Shown here: positions 33,293 through 41,689 of the stretch, one piece after another | Layout of the letters: each line of letters opens with the position of its first letter | Numbering within the stretch: the stretch's first letter is position 1 | Assembly (NCBI RefSeq): GCF_003860215.1 | Contig: NZ_RQYH01000018.1 | Coordinates: forward strand, 1 to 41,689 | Reading direction: 5' to 3' | DNA: 41,689 bases | Source: Desulfovibrio sp. OH1186_COT-070 | GTDB taxonomy: Bacteria; Desulfobacterota; Desulfovibrionia; Desulfovibrionales; Desulfovibrionaceae | Made by a program: the position numbers and the translations under genes | The notes under the pieces: model-generated | Told to the model about the DNA's origin: nothing | Databases searched by the model: none | Seen by the model: only the letters and a program-made list of their open reading frames with translations

Positions 33293-33319
33293 CCGCACGG
33301 TTTTGCCAAAAAAGTGCGG
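33293..33319. other. Hairpin between convergent glycosyltransferase and lemA genes
   Basis: CCGCAC (33293-33298) pairs with GTGCGG (33314-33319), with TTTT/AAAA pairing inside. A second small hairpin, CCCGC-AACA-GCGGG, lies at about 33351-33364. Neither has a proper T-run, but they are the only terminator-like elements in the spacer. Confidence 0.4.
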
Positions 33320-33369
33320 CGTGAGCACACCGCCCACGCCGCCAGACAGCCCGCAACAGCGGGAAAAAA

Positions 33370-33933
33370 TCAGAACTGCACCACAGGTGCCTGCCGCTCT
33401 TCCACATTGTCCAGTTCAAAGTATTCCGCCTTGGCGAAGCGGAACATGGAAGCCACCATGTTGGAGGGAAAGAGCTCGATAGCCGTATTCAGATCGCGCA
33501 CAGTGCCGTTGTAGTAGCGGCGCGCCATCTGGATGGCCTCTTCCAGGCCGCTCAGTTCCGTTTGCAAATGCATGGAATTGGTGTGGGCCTTGAGATCGGG
33601 ATAATTTTCCATCACGGCAAAGAGCCGCCCAAGAGCCTGGGTGAGCATGCCCTCGGCGCGCCCCGCCTCCGCCGGCCCCGCCCCCACAGACTGCTGGCAC
33701 ATGGAACGGCAGCGGGCCACTTCTTCCAGCAAACCGCGCTCGTGCGTCATGTATCCCTTGACGGTGTTCACAAGGTTGCCCACCAGATCATGCCGACGCT
33801 TGAGCTGCACATCAATGCCGCTCCAGCCTTCCTCCTTGAGATTGCGCAGCCGGACAAGGCGGTTGTAGATGCTGATGAACCAGACCAGCGCAAGCACAAG
33901 AACAGCGGCAACCACAAGAGCGGGAACAAGCAT
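33370..33933 (-). CDS. lemA: LemA family protein
   Basis: 187 residues. One N-terminal membrane segment (LVPALVVAAVLVLALVWFI, 2-20) is followed by the LemA core: YNRLVRLRNLKEEGWSGIDVQLKRRHDLVGNLVNTVKGYMTHE, a four-helix bundle, and FPSNMVASMFRFAKAEYFELD near the end. The role of LemA proteins is not well established; they are often near M48 peptidases or TPM-domain proteins, but neither adjoins it here. It is preceded by a good ribosome site (AGGAGAG) and stands alone, 74 bases beyond the ilvC end. Confidence 0.9.
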   Translation of the reverse strand: MLVPALVVAAVLVLALVWFISIYNRLVRLRNLKEEGWSGIDVQLKRRHDLVGNLVNTVKGYMTHERGLLEEVARCRSMCQQSVGAGPAEAGRAEGMLTQALGRLFAVMENYPDLKAHTNSMHLQTELSGLEEAIQMARRYYNGTVRDLNTAIELFPSNMVASMFRFAKAEYFELDNVEERQAPVVQF

Positions 33934-33957
33934 GGAGACTCTCCTCCTGTTTTGGCG

Positions 33958-34001
33958 AAAAAAATGTCAGGCCGTCCGCCGGGCAGTCCCGGCGGACGGC
34001 C
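33958..34001 (-). terminator. Terminator of the ilvBNC unit
   Basis: A perfect 14-bp stem, GGCCGTCCGCCGGG and CCCGGCGGACGGCC (33970-33983 and 33988-34001) with a 4-base loop, followed on the minus strand by TGACA and then seven T. Confidence 0.92.
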
Positions 34002-34007
34002 CCCTCA

Positions 34008-35563
<1,556 letters not shown>

Positions 35564-35574
35564 GGCCATCTCCC

Positions 35575-37269
35575 TTACACCAGCAGCATTTCGTCCAGCG
35601 CCGCACCTGCGGGCACGATGGGATAAACGTTTTCCTCGCGCGCCACCTGCACGTCAATGATCGCCGGATTGGGCGAATTGAGGGCTTTTTCCAGCACGGG
35701 CAAAAGCTCCTCCGGGGTGGAAATGCGGTAGCCTTCGGCTCCGTAGGCATCGGCCAGCTTCACGAAATCCGGCTGTGCCTCCATATTGGTGAAGCTGTAA
35801 TTGCCCTCATAGAAAAGCTCCTGCCACTGGCGCACCATGCCGAGATGCCTGTTGTTCAGGATGACCACCTTGATGGGCAGTCTGTTGGCCACCACAGTGC
35901 CCAACTCCTGCACGTTCATCTGGAAGGAGCCATCGCCCGCCACAGTGATGACCTTTCTGTCGGGAAAGGCAAACTGCGCTCCCAGCGAAGCCGGAAAACC
36001 GAAACCCATGGTTCCCAGGCCGCCGCTGGTCAGCAGCGTGCGCGGCCGGGTGAAGGAGTAGAACTGGGCCACCCACATCTGGTGCTGCCCCACCTCTGTG
36101 GCAATGATGGCCTCGCCGCCCGTCAGGGTGTGCAGGGCCTCCACCACTTCCTGCGGCTTGATGCTCCCGTCTTTTTTCTGGTAGTTCAGGGGACGGGCGT
36201 TCTTCCAGCCCGCAACGGTCTCCAGCCAGGCCTTGTGCTCGGCCGCCCAGTCCTTGCCTTCCAGCTTGGCTTCCACAATGGCGAGCATGCCTTCCAGAGC
36301 CAGGCGGCAGTCGCCCACCACCGGCACGTGCACTTCCACGTTCTTTCTGATGGATGTGGGGTCAATATCAATGTGCACAATGCGCGCTTTGGGCGCAAAG
36401 GCCGTCAGCTTGCCCGTGACACGGTCGTCAAAGCGCGCGCCCACGCAGAGCAGCATGTCGGCATTGTTGATGACCATATTGGCGGCATAGGTTCCGTGCA
36501 TACCCACCATGCCCGTCCACAACGGGTCGGTGGCCGCAAAACCTCCCAACCCCATGAGGGTGCCCGTGACCGGCACATGCACCTTGCGGGCCAGAGCGGT
36601 GAGAGCTTCGGCCGCATCGGAAAGAATGACCCCGCCCCCGGCCAGAATCACCGGGCGCTCGGCCCTGGCCAGTTCTTCCACCGAGCGCCGCAACTGGTTG
36701 AGGTTGGGCTTGTAGGTGGGATTGTAGCTGCGCATGGACACGGCTTCGGGCCACACAAATTCCGCCTTTGCCTGCACAACGTCCTTGGGCAGGTCCACCA
36801 GCACAGGGCCGGGGCGGCCCGAACGGGCGAGAAAAAAGGCCTGCCGGAGCGTCAGGGCCAGTTGCGTCACATCCTTGACCAGAAAATTGTGCTTGGTACA
36901 GGGCCGGGTAATGCCCACAATGTCCACTTCCTGGAAGGCATCGTTACCGATCATGCGGGTGGGAACCTGCCCGGTGATGATGACCATGGGGATGGAATCG
37001 CAGTGGGCCGTGGCAATGCCCGTGACCGTATTGGTGGCCCCCGGCCCGGATGTGACCAGGCATACGCCGGTCTTGCCGGAAGCGCGGGCATATCCGTCGG
37101 CCGCGTGCACGGCCCCCTGTTCATGCCGCACAAGCACATGACGCAGATCCGGATGGCGCGACAGTTCGTCATAAATGTCGATAACCGCTCCGCCCGGATA
37201 GCCGAACAGAACGTCCACGCCTTCTCTCTTCAGGGATTCGAGAAGAATCTGCGCGCCGGTATATTCCAT
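35575..37269 (-). CDS. ilvB: Acetolactate synthase large (catalytic) subunit
   Basis: 564 residues from ATG 37269 with AAGGAG 9 bases upstream; the frame is open for 58 more codons upstream, but family alignment begins at TGAQILLESLKREGVDVLFGYPGG. Thiamine-diphosphate and FAD enzyme joining two pyruvates, or pyruvate and 2-oxobutyrate. The catalytic Glu lies in RHEQGAVHAADGYAR, the ThDP-Mg motif is GDGSFQMNVQELGT...NN, and the FAD domain is in the middle. The leader (37270-37495) has attenuator-like folding. Confidence 0.97.
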   Translation of the reverse strand: MEYTGAQILLESLKREGVDVLFGYPGGAVIDIYDELSRHPDLRHVLVRHEQGAVHAADGYARASGKTGVCLVTSGPGATNTVTGIATAHCDSIPMVIITGQVPTRMIGNDAFQEVDIVGITRPCTKHNFLVKDVTQLALTLRQAFFLARSGRPGPVLVDLPKDVVQAKAEFVWPEAVSMRSYNPTYKPNLNQLRRSVEELARAERPVILAGGGVILSDAAEALTALARKVHVPVTGTLMGLGGFAATDPLWTGMVGMHGTYAANMVINNADMLLCVGARFDDRVTGKLTAFAPKARIVHIDIDPTSIRKNVEVHVPVVGDCRLALEGMLAIVEAKLEGKDWAAEHKAWLETVAGWKNARPLNYQKKDGSIKPQEVVEALHTLTGGEAIIATEVGQHQMWVAQFYSFTRPRTLLTSGGLGTMGFGFPASLGAQFAFPDRKVITVAGDGSFQMNVQELGTVVANRLPIKVVILNNRHLGMVRQWQELFYEGNYSFTNMEAQPDFVKLADAYGAEGYRISTPEELLPVLEKALNSPNPAIIDVQVAREENVYPIVPAGAALDEMLLV

Positions 37270-37300
37270 GATGCCGACTCCTTGCCCTGCGGGCTGTCTC

Positions 37301-37337
37301 AAAAAATCTGCTCCGAAACGCTCCGGAGGGCCTCCGG
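37301..37337 (-). promoter_or_regulatory. Possible attenuator in the ilvB leader
   Basis: On the minus strand CTCCG (37328-37324) can pair with CGGAG (37315-37311), followed by CAGA and six T, a small terminator. The same CTCCG region can instead pair with CCGGAG just upstream (6 bp, 37332-37337 with 37323-37328). The two folds exclude each other, as in attenuators. I found no separate leader peptide rich in Ile, Leu or Val codons. Confidence 0.35.
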
Positions 37338-37378
37338 GGCTGCCAAGAGGCAGTCCCGGCAACATTCTGAAACGATGC

Positions 37379-37401
37379 CAAACCCCGCTGTGCGGGGTTT
37401 G
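37379..37401 (-). other. Strong hairpin in the ilvB leader
   Basis: CAAACCCCGC and GCGGGGTTTG form a 10-bp stem with a 3-base loop, 110 bases before the ilvB start. Without a T-run it is more likely a regulatory or stabilising fold than a terminator. Confidence 0.45.
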
Positions 37402-37495
37402 TGCCGTCAGGCTGTGGCCTGTGCGCAGCGTCCGGAAAAACACAACCGGCGTGCAGCCCCAAACGCTTGCGCGCCGGAGTTGCTGCCGGAAAAAA

Positions 37496-37714
37496 CTATT
37501 TCAGCCGCTCAAGCATGTCGATCAGTTGGGTTTTCACTTCCAGCTTCTGTTTTTTCAACTGCTTGAGGGTCTGCTCTTCCATGGGGGTGCGGAAGGGCTT
37601 GCCTTCCAGTTTGTCCACCTGTTTGCTGTAGAGAACATGGTCTTCCCAGAGGGATTTGACTTCGGGATTCGAGGCCGCGTGTTTTTCGATCATATCCAGT
37701 TCGTGCTGGTCCAT
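37496..37714 (-). CDS. DUF465 (YdcH-like) small coiled-coil protein
   Basis: 72 residues from ATG 37714 with GGGAG upstream. Charged, helical throughout: MDQHELDMIEKHAASNPEVK then LWEDHVLYSKQVDKLEGK and EEQTLKQLKKQKLEVKTQLIDML, two helices joined by a short turn (around KPFRTPMEE). This is the DUF465 pattern of short proteins that form coiled-coil pairs; function unknown. It lies 59 bases downstream of yggT and 226 before ilvB. Confidence 0.8.
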   Translation of the reverse strand: MDQHELDMIEKHAASNPEVKSLWEDHVLYSKQVDKLEGKPFRTPMEEQTLKQLKKQKLEVKTQLIDMLERLK

Positions 37715-37773
37715 GCGAAATCTCCCGTGTTTCAGTGTGTTGAACGGTTGGGCAGTGCAAGGCCCGCGCTCTC

Positions 37774-38076
37774 TCAACGGAGCGTGAGCGCGTACTGGGC
37801 CAGAGAGGCGACAACAATGCGATTGAACAGCTCAATCCCCAGCAGGACTATCAGCGGAGAAAAATCCATTCCTCCCGAATAGGTGAAGGGAAGCCACTTG
37901 CGCACCCGGTAAAAAACAGGTTCGGTAAGTGCGCGCAACGTGCGCACGATGGGGTTGTAAGGATCGGGCCGCACCCAGGTCAGAAGGGCCGCGATGATGA
38001 CAACCCAGAAATACAGGTTCAAAAGTGATCCGAGCACCAGCGCAACGGCGCTCAGGGTATTGGCAAGAACAATCAT
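37774..38076 (-). CDS. YggT family membrane protein
   Basis: 100 residues from ATG 38076 with GGAGGGT just upstream. Two hydrophobic regions (about 8-36 and 70-95) flank the family signature WVRPDPYNPIVRTLRALTEPVFYRVRKWLP. YggT proteins have been linked to cell division, membrane organisation and osmotic tolerance in other bacteria; the mechanism is unclear. It lies in a run with the HAD gene upstream and the DUF465 gene downstream. Confidence 0.88.
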   Translation of the reverse strand: MIVLANTLSAVALVLGSLLNLYFWVVIIAALLTWVRPDPYNPIVRTLRALTEPVFYRVRKWLPFTYSGGMDFSPLIVLLGIELFNRIVVASLAQYALTLR

Positions 38077-38169
38077 GCACCCTCCGGCGGACTGTAGTGC
38101 GGCGGCCGCATTTTTTCGGCCACCAGGGTCGGCAGCAATGCGCACAGCAGGCAGGACGGCTGCCCTTGC

Positions 38170-38835
38170 CTACACGGTTGCGGCCGGAAGAACGTCCGCA
38201 ATGACCGCACGCAACTGGACAAAATTTTTCACAACAATCTGCCCCGGCAGCGCGCCTGCGTCAAAGGCGGCAAAAACAACGCCCGCGCCCTCGGCGGCAG
38301 CCTTGTCGTGCGCGCTGTCACCCACAAAAAGCACTTTTTCCGGGGCGCAGCCCCATACCTCGCAGATATGCCGCGTCCCCTCGGGGGAGGGCTTGGGGGC
38401 GGCGGTATCGGCAGCCACCACAGGAGTAAAATAGGAGGGCAGGGAAAAAATGTCCAGAACCGTTTGGATGCCCGCATGCCGCCGGTTGGTGTGCACGGCC
38501 ATGCGCACGCCGCGCAGGCGCAGATCGTCAACAAAGTCCCGAAAGCCCTCCCGCAGGCGGAGCAGGGGCAGAATATCCCGCCGGTAGTTGACCACATCCC
38601 TCGTCACCCGCGCGATTTCCCCGTGCAGGCGGGGAGGCACAATGTGCGCCAGGCATTGATCCGCCGTGGACATGAAGCAGTACCGCTCCTGCTCCGGCGT
38701 CATGGGGTCAAGATTCAGAGCGGCCAGCACGCTGTTGTAAAAAAGATTGTTGGATTCGCGCGAGTCGATCATGACCCCGTCGCAGTCAAAGATCACCCCG
38801 GCAAGCCCCTGGGCAAAAAGAGCGTGACCCGTCAT
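38170..38835 (-). CDS. HAD-family phosphatase (phosphoglycolate phosphatase-like)
   Basis: 221 residues with GGAGGAG before the ATG, which overlaps the stop of the upstream gene (ATGA). HAD motifs are in order: FDCDGVMIDS (nucleophile D17 and D19), MAVHTNRR (motif II), the KPSPEG lysine (motif III) and LFVGDSAHDKAAAEGAG (motif IV acids). A helical cap domain sits between the first two motifs (about 25-95). This suits a small-molecule phosphatase of the Gph/beta-phosphoglucomutase type; the substrate cannot be told. Confidence 0.85.
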   Translation of the reverse strand: MTGHALFAQGLAGVIFDCDGVMIDSRESNNLFYNSVLAALNLDPMTPEQERYCFMSTADQCLAHIVPPRLHGEIARVTRDVVNYRRDILPLLRLREGFRDFVDDLRLRGVRMAVHTNRRHAGIQTVLDIFSLPSYFTPVVAADTAAPKPSPEGTRHICEVWGCAPEKVLFVGDSAHDKAAAEGAGVVFAAFDAGALPGQIVVKNFVQLRAVIADVLPAATV

Positions 38836-39629
38836 GCGCTCCTCCGGATGCGCCAGATACGCGGCGCGTCAAGAGCGGCATCCCCAACGGGATGGCTGCG
38901 GCCCAGAGCGGCCCAGGCCGGAGCGCGGGCCTCGAGAAAATCCGGGGCGTCTTTTGCAAGGTGCGGGGAAAGCGGCGCAAAATCCAGAATTTCCGCGAGA
39001 TCTTCGGCCATCACGTCTTCGGCGATGATCACGGCTTCAGGGGGCAAAAAACGCACGGCGCTGGCTGCCACAAAACGCCACGGCGGCACAAGGCCCGTAT
39101 CCGCCCGCAGCGCAGCGCCCTGCCCTTGGCCGCCAAGAGCTGCGGCCAATTTTTTTTCGCTCTGCTCAAGACCGGCGGCCAGCGCTGCCAGTTCTTCCAG
39201 GCGTTCTTCCTGCAACCAGACCCAGAGCAGAGCTTTCTGGGCCTGCTGGCGCGCAATCAGATCCTCGCGGGCGGACGCGGCGCTTCCGGCTGCCCCGGTG
39301 TTGCCGCCGGAACCGGTCAGGGCTTCACACAGGGCCGCCTCCGCAGCGTGCTGCGCAAGGCGCGCATTGTCGGCGGCAAAACCCCCGACGCACAGGCCCG
39401 AAAGCGCGGCCTGCCCCATGCCCCGCATATCGCCAAGGCAGGCCGCAGCCTGCTTCGGCGAAAAAGGCCAGTTTTCCGGGCAGAATCTCCCTTCGCGGGG
39501 AGCGTCGGGCAGGCCGGGCCAGAGGCGCACCGCTCCTTCCGGAGGCTGCCCTGCCCGCGCGCCGAAAAATTCCGCAGGAAGCGGCCCGCGCAGCCGGGGC
39601 AAAAGAATGCGGAGGGAAGTTTCGTTCAT
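38832..39629 (-). CDS. Uncharacterised helical protein upstream of the HAD phosphatase
   Basis: 265 residues from ATG 39629 (AGGA upstream). I do not recognise the family. It is rich in Ala, Leu, Glu and Arg. A Pro/Gly-rich N-terminal third (LRGPLPAEFFGARAG, WPGLPDAPREGRF) is followed by long helices, including AREDLIARQQAQKALLWVWLQEERLEELAALAAGLEQSEKKL (about 122-163), a likely coiled coil. No signal peptide, membrane segment or catalytic motif is visible. The four-base overlap with the HAD gene suggests coupled translation and a shared task. Confidence 0.6.
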   Translation of the reverse strand: MNETSLRILLPRLRGPLPAEFFGARAGQPPEGAVRLWPGLPDAPREGRFCPENWPFSPKQAAACLGDMRGMGQAALSGLCVGGFAADNARLAQHAAEAALCEALTGSGGNTGAAGSAASAREDLIARQQAQKALLWVWLQEERLEELAALAAGLEQSEKKLAAALGGQGQGAALRADTGLVPPWRFVAASAVRFLPPEAVIIAEDVMAEDLAEILDFAPLSPHLAKDAPDFLEARAPAWAALGRSHPVGDAALDAPRIWRIRRSA

Positions 39630-39699
39630 GGCGGTTTTCCTGAAGAATGTGAAGCATAGCCGGAGGAAGGCGGGAGCGCAAGGTACGGAATCAGGGATA

Positions 39700-39728
39700 T
39701 TGTCAGCCCGCGCCGATTGGCATATATA
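39700..39728 (+). promoter_or_regulatory. pdxS promoter
   Basis: TTGTCA (39700-39705), 17 bases, TATATA (39723-39728), 5 of 6 and 4 of 6 matches. The transcript would have a leader of about 105 bases. Confidence 0.6.
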
Positions 39729-39742
39729 CACGCAGGCCGCGC

Positions 39743-39816
39743 CGCGCAAGACGCGACCTGACCAACGCCACGGTCTTGCGCGCGCACGGGGCGGCAAAGA
39801 TGCCGCCTTGGCGGCA
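39743..39816 (+). promoter_or_regulatory. Structured pdxS leader with alternative hairpins
   Basis: First stem: CGCGCAAGAC (39743-39752) with GTCTTGCGCG (39773-39782), 10 bp. Then three consecutive segments, GGCGGCA (39790-39796), TGCCGCC (39801-39807) and GGCGGCA (39810-39816): the middle one can pair with either neighbour, but not both. The last segment is 8 bases before the ribosome site (TAAGGAG), so the choice could affect translation. No known PLP-sensing RNA is recognised. Confidence 0.4.
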
Positions 39817-39841
39817 CAGCTTTCTTAAGGAGAACAACAAG

Positions 39842-40723
39842 ATGGAACAGGGAACCCTCCGCCTGAAGACAGGCCTCGCCGAAATGCTCAAAGGCGGCGT
39901 GATCATGGACGTTACCACCCCGGAGCAGGCGAAGATCGCCGAAGCCGCAGGAGCCTGCGCCGTCATGGCCCTGGAGCGCGTTCCGGCGGACATCCGCGCA
40001 GCGGGCGGTGTGGCCCGCATGGCCGATCCCAGCATTGTGACACGGATCATGGAGGCCGTCAGCATTCCTGTCATGGCCAAGGCCCGCATCGGCCATTTTG
40101 TGGAAGCGCGCATCCTTGAAGCCATGGGCGCGGACTATATTGACGAAAGCGAAGTTCTGACCCCCGCTGACGACAAATATCACATCGACAAGCGCGATTT
40201 TACCGTGCCCTTTGTCTGCGGTTGCCGCAACTTGGGCGAGGCCCTGCGCCGCATTGCCGAAGGCGCGGCCATGATCCGCACCAAGGGCGAACCGGGCACG
40301 GGCAACGTGGTGGAAGCCGTGCGCCACATCCGCCAGGTGCTGGGCGAAATACGCATGCTCTGCGCCCTGCCCGAAGATCAGGTGGCCAATTTTGCCAAGG
40401 AAATCGGCGCTCCGCTGGAAATCTGCCATCTGGTGCGCAGCCAGGGCCGCCTGCCTGTGGTCAATTTTGCCGCAGGCGGCATCGCCACCCCGGCTGACGC
40501 CGCCATGATGATGCACCTTGGCTGCGACGGAGTTTTTGTGGGTTCGGGCATCTTCAAATCCGGCGATCCGGAAAAGCGCGCCAGGGCCATTGTCCAGGCG
40601 GTGACCAATTACAAGGATTTCGCCATGCTGGCCGAAATTTCCAAGGACTTGGGGGAACCCATGGTGGGCATCGAAATTTCCACCATTCCCCAGGCCGAGC
40701 GCATGCAGGAGCGGGGCTGGTAA
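39842..40723 (+). CDS. pdxS: PdxS, pyridoxal 5'-phosphate synthase lyase subunit
   Basis: 293 residues after TAAGGAG. Makes PLP from ribose 5-phosphate, glyceraldehyde 3-phosphate and the ammonia supplied by PdxT (DXP-independent route). The catalytic residues are in their canonical places: D23 (IMDV), K80 (MAKARIGH) and K148 (RTKGEPGTG). Phosphate-binding loops [10 protein letters not shown] and [13 protein letters not shown] follow. The dodecamer core length is standard. Its stop codon overlaps the pdxT start (TAATG). Confidence 0.98.
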   Translation: MEQGTLRLKTGLAEMLKGGVIMDVTTPEQAKIAEAAGACAVMALERVPADIRAAGGVARMADPSIVTRIMEAVSIPVMAKARIGHFVEARILEAMGADYIDESEVLTPADDKYHIDKRDFTVPFVCGCRNLGEALRRIAEGAAMIRTKGEPGTGNVVEAVRHIRQVLGEIRMLCALPEDQVANFAKEIGAPLEICHLVRSQGRLPVVNFAAGGIATPADAAMMMHLGCDGVFVGSGIFKSGDPEKRARAIVQAVTNYKDFAMLAEISKDLGEPMVGIEISTIPQAERMQERGW

Positions 40724-41313
40724 TGCGCCCTCCGCGCGTGGGAGTGCTGGCCCTGCAGGGAGCCTTTCGCGAACATGTGGCCGCCGTGACCCGCCTGGGG
40801 GCGGCGGCCACAGAGGTACGCCGCCCTGCGGAACTGGACGCCGTGGACGCCATGATCCTGCCCGGCGGCGAGAGCACTGCCATCGGCAGGCTGCTGCAAC
40901 AGAGCGGCCTGCTGGATCCGTTGCGGCAGCGCATTCTGGACGGCATGCCTGTTTTTGGCAGCTGCGCCGGGCTGATCCTGCTCTGCCGCGAGATAGAAAA
41001 TTCCGACCAGCTTCGCCTGGGCGTGCTGGACGCCACCGTGCGCCGCAACGCTTTCGGCCGGCAGGTGGACAGCTTTGAAACCCCCCTCCGTCTGCCGGAA
41101 CTCGGCTCCGGCACCATCCCTGCGGTGTTCATCCGGGCGCCGGTCATCATCCGCACCGGCCCGAAAGTGCAGGTGCTGGCCAGCATCAACGGCCAGGCCG
41201 TAGCCGTCCGCCAGGACAATATTCTGGCCATCTCCTTTCATCCCGAACTTACGGCAGACACCCGCCTGCACAGCTACTTTTTGTCCGAAACGTTCCAGAA
41301 GCGCGTTGATTAA
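40723..41313 (+). CDS. pdxT: PdxT, glutaminase subunit of PLP synthase
   Basis: 196 residues, starting within the pdxS stop. Class I-type glutaminase that hydrolyses glutamine and channels ammonia into PdxS. The oxyanion and substrate loop LPGGEST is at about 46-52, the nucleophile is C81 (GSCAGLILL), and H173 and E175 (SFHPEL) complete the triad. Length is standard. Confidence 0.97.
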   Translation: MRPPRVGVLALQGAFREHVAAVTRLGAAATEVRRPAELDAVDAMILPGGESTAIGRLLQQSGLLDPLRQRILDGMPVFGSCAGLILLCREIENSDQLRLGVLDATVRRNAFGRQVDSFETPLRLPELGSGTIPAVFIRAPVIIRTGPKVQVLASINGQAVAVRQDNILAISFHPELTADTRLHSYFLSETFQKRVD

Positions 41314-41689
41314 TGTCAGGGGAATTTTGAAAAATTCAGAGTTGAAAGAAGACAGGAGAACGGGGAACAAAAACGAAAAAAATCGCTCGTTGCAGCACAA
41401 ATGGAGAGATTACAACTCACATTGATTATTAGATAATTTGTACAGAATCTATATAGGGCAGAAGATCCTGCGTATGGCAGCCTCACATAACGGGTGTATT
41501 TTTGAATTAGTTCTTTGTACAAACGTATACACTGAAGAGCATGCCTAGAACCATAAACGTGCCTGTAATTTCTTGTGGTAGGATTCAAAAGTAGAAGCCA
41601 TCTCATAATCAAAAGGGTTTGAGTTTGGAAATTTTCTAGACTTTTCCGTCCATTTCCCGCACGAAGTGGGAATGGACATCACCAATGAG
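41314..41689. other. AT-rich stretch after pdxT, probably foreign
   Basis: The composition drops sharply to AT-rich right after pdxT. A small AT hairpin, GAATTTT-GA-AAAATTC (41322-41337), could help end pdxST transcription. TTTGTACA occurs twice (near 41440 and 41512). The 98-residue minus-strand frame at 41316-41612 has no ribosome site and resembles no family I know. The only gene-like frame is the partial one at 41545-41689. Confidence 0.4.
41545..41689 (-). CDS. Possible 3' end of an AT-rich gene entering from the right
   Basis: A minus-strand frame open to the window edge gives 47 residues before TAG at 41545-41547: it begins SLVMSIPTSCGKWTEKSRKF and continues with SNPFDYEMASTFESYHKKLQ. 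The composition looks protein-like (aromatic and charged residues evenly spread), but codon use is unlike the rest of the window. I do not recognise it. It could equally be noise. Confidence 0.25.
   Translation of the reverse strand, partial: SLVMSIPTSCGKWTEKSRKFPNSNPFDYEMASTFESYHKKLQARLWF

Noticed and set aside
37270-37462. Leader peptide for ilvB attenuation
   Set aside because: No short frame with clustered Ile, Leu or Val codons and its own stop was found; the candidate start runs in frame into ilvB.
35845-37566. A 573-codon plus-strand frame opposite ilvB
   Set aside because: Shadow of ilvB; the minus-strand product is a full acetolactate synthase.
41316-41612. A 98-codon minus-strand frame in the AT-rich end
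   Set aside because: No ribosome site, no recognisable pattern, and it overlaps the better-looking partial frame at 41545-41689.

Overview
The window looks like a piece of chromosome from a sulfate-reducing bacterium of the Desulfovibrio group. Desulfoferrodoxin, a 45-residue rubredoxin and rubredoxin:oxygen oxidoreductase lie in a row, DsrC is close by, and a FlgM neighbour belongs to a family I recall only from desulfovibrios. Most of the sequence is GC-rich with compact genes. The stretch between tRNA-Lys and uvrA (about 13.2-15.1 kb) and the last ~370 bases are visibly more AT-rich and look acquired.

Layout. Bases 1-1040 (minus strand) hold flgM and its partner gene behind a sigma-28-type promoter. 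Bases 1.1-4.7 kb hold an MFS exporter, metF and a secreted phosphodiester-glycosidase-like protein. The oxygen and superoxide defence cluster dfx-rub-roo is at 4.7-6.8 kb, with an operator-like inverted repeat and promoter in front and an intrinsic terminator between rub and roo. Then come larC (minus), a CBS-ACT protein, and dsrC, whose best promoter is woven into a perfect palindrome overlapping the CBS-ACT stop codon. A D-2-hydroxyacid dehydrogenase lies divergent from a two-gene unit: an internally duplicated DUF1538 membrane protein overlapped by an internally duplicated PII-like protein. tRNA-Lys(TTT) follows, with its own promoter and terminator, then an accessory patch (membrane protein with a PH-like C-terminus, BrnTA toxin-antitoxin) and uvrA.

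From 18.1 to 23.6 kb are a 50-residue FeoB-associated-type protein, fur, thiC under a TPP riboswitch, the potassium uptake pair ktrB/ktrA, and a YgjP-like metallopeptidase. Bases 23.9-33.2 kb form one plus-strand cluster for type I secretion: TolC-family porin, LapB-like ABC exporter with a non-catalytic C39-like domain, HlyD-family adaptor with a long N-terminal extension, a membrane sensor with PAS and degenerate HD-GYP domains, and a family-4-type glycosyltransferase. No secreted substrate is encoded in the window.

The right part holds lemA and a minus-strand run: unknown 265-residue gene, HAD phosphatase, yggT, a DUF465 gene, ilvB, ilvN, ilvC. Divergent from it is pdxS-pdxT, which makes pyridoxal phosphate. 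The most interesting points for follow-up are the DUF1538/PII-like pair, the degenerate HD-GYP sensor tied to type I secretion, the palindromic dsrC promoter, and the switch-like leaders of ilvB and pdxS. All calls were made by eye from sequence and translations, without database searches.
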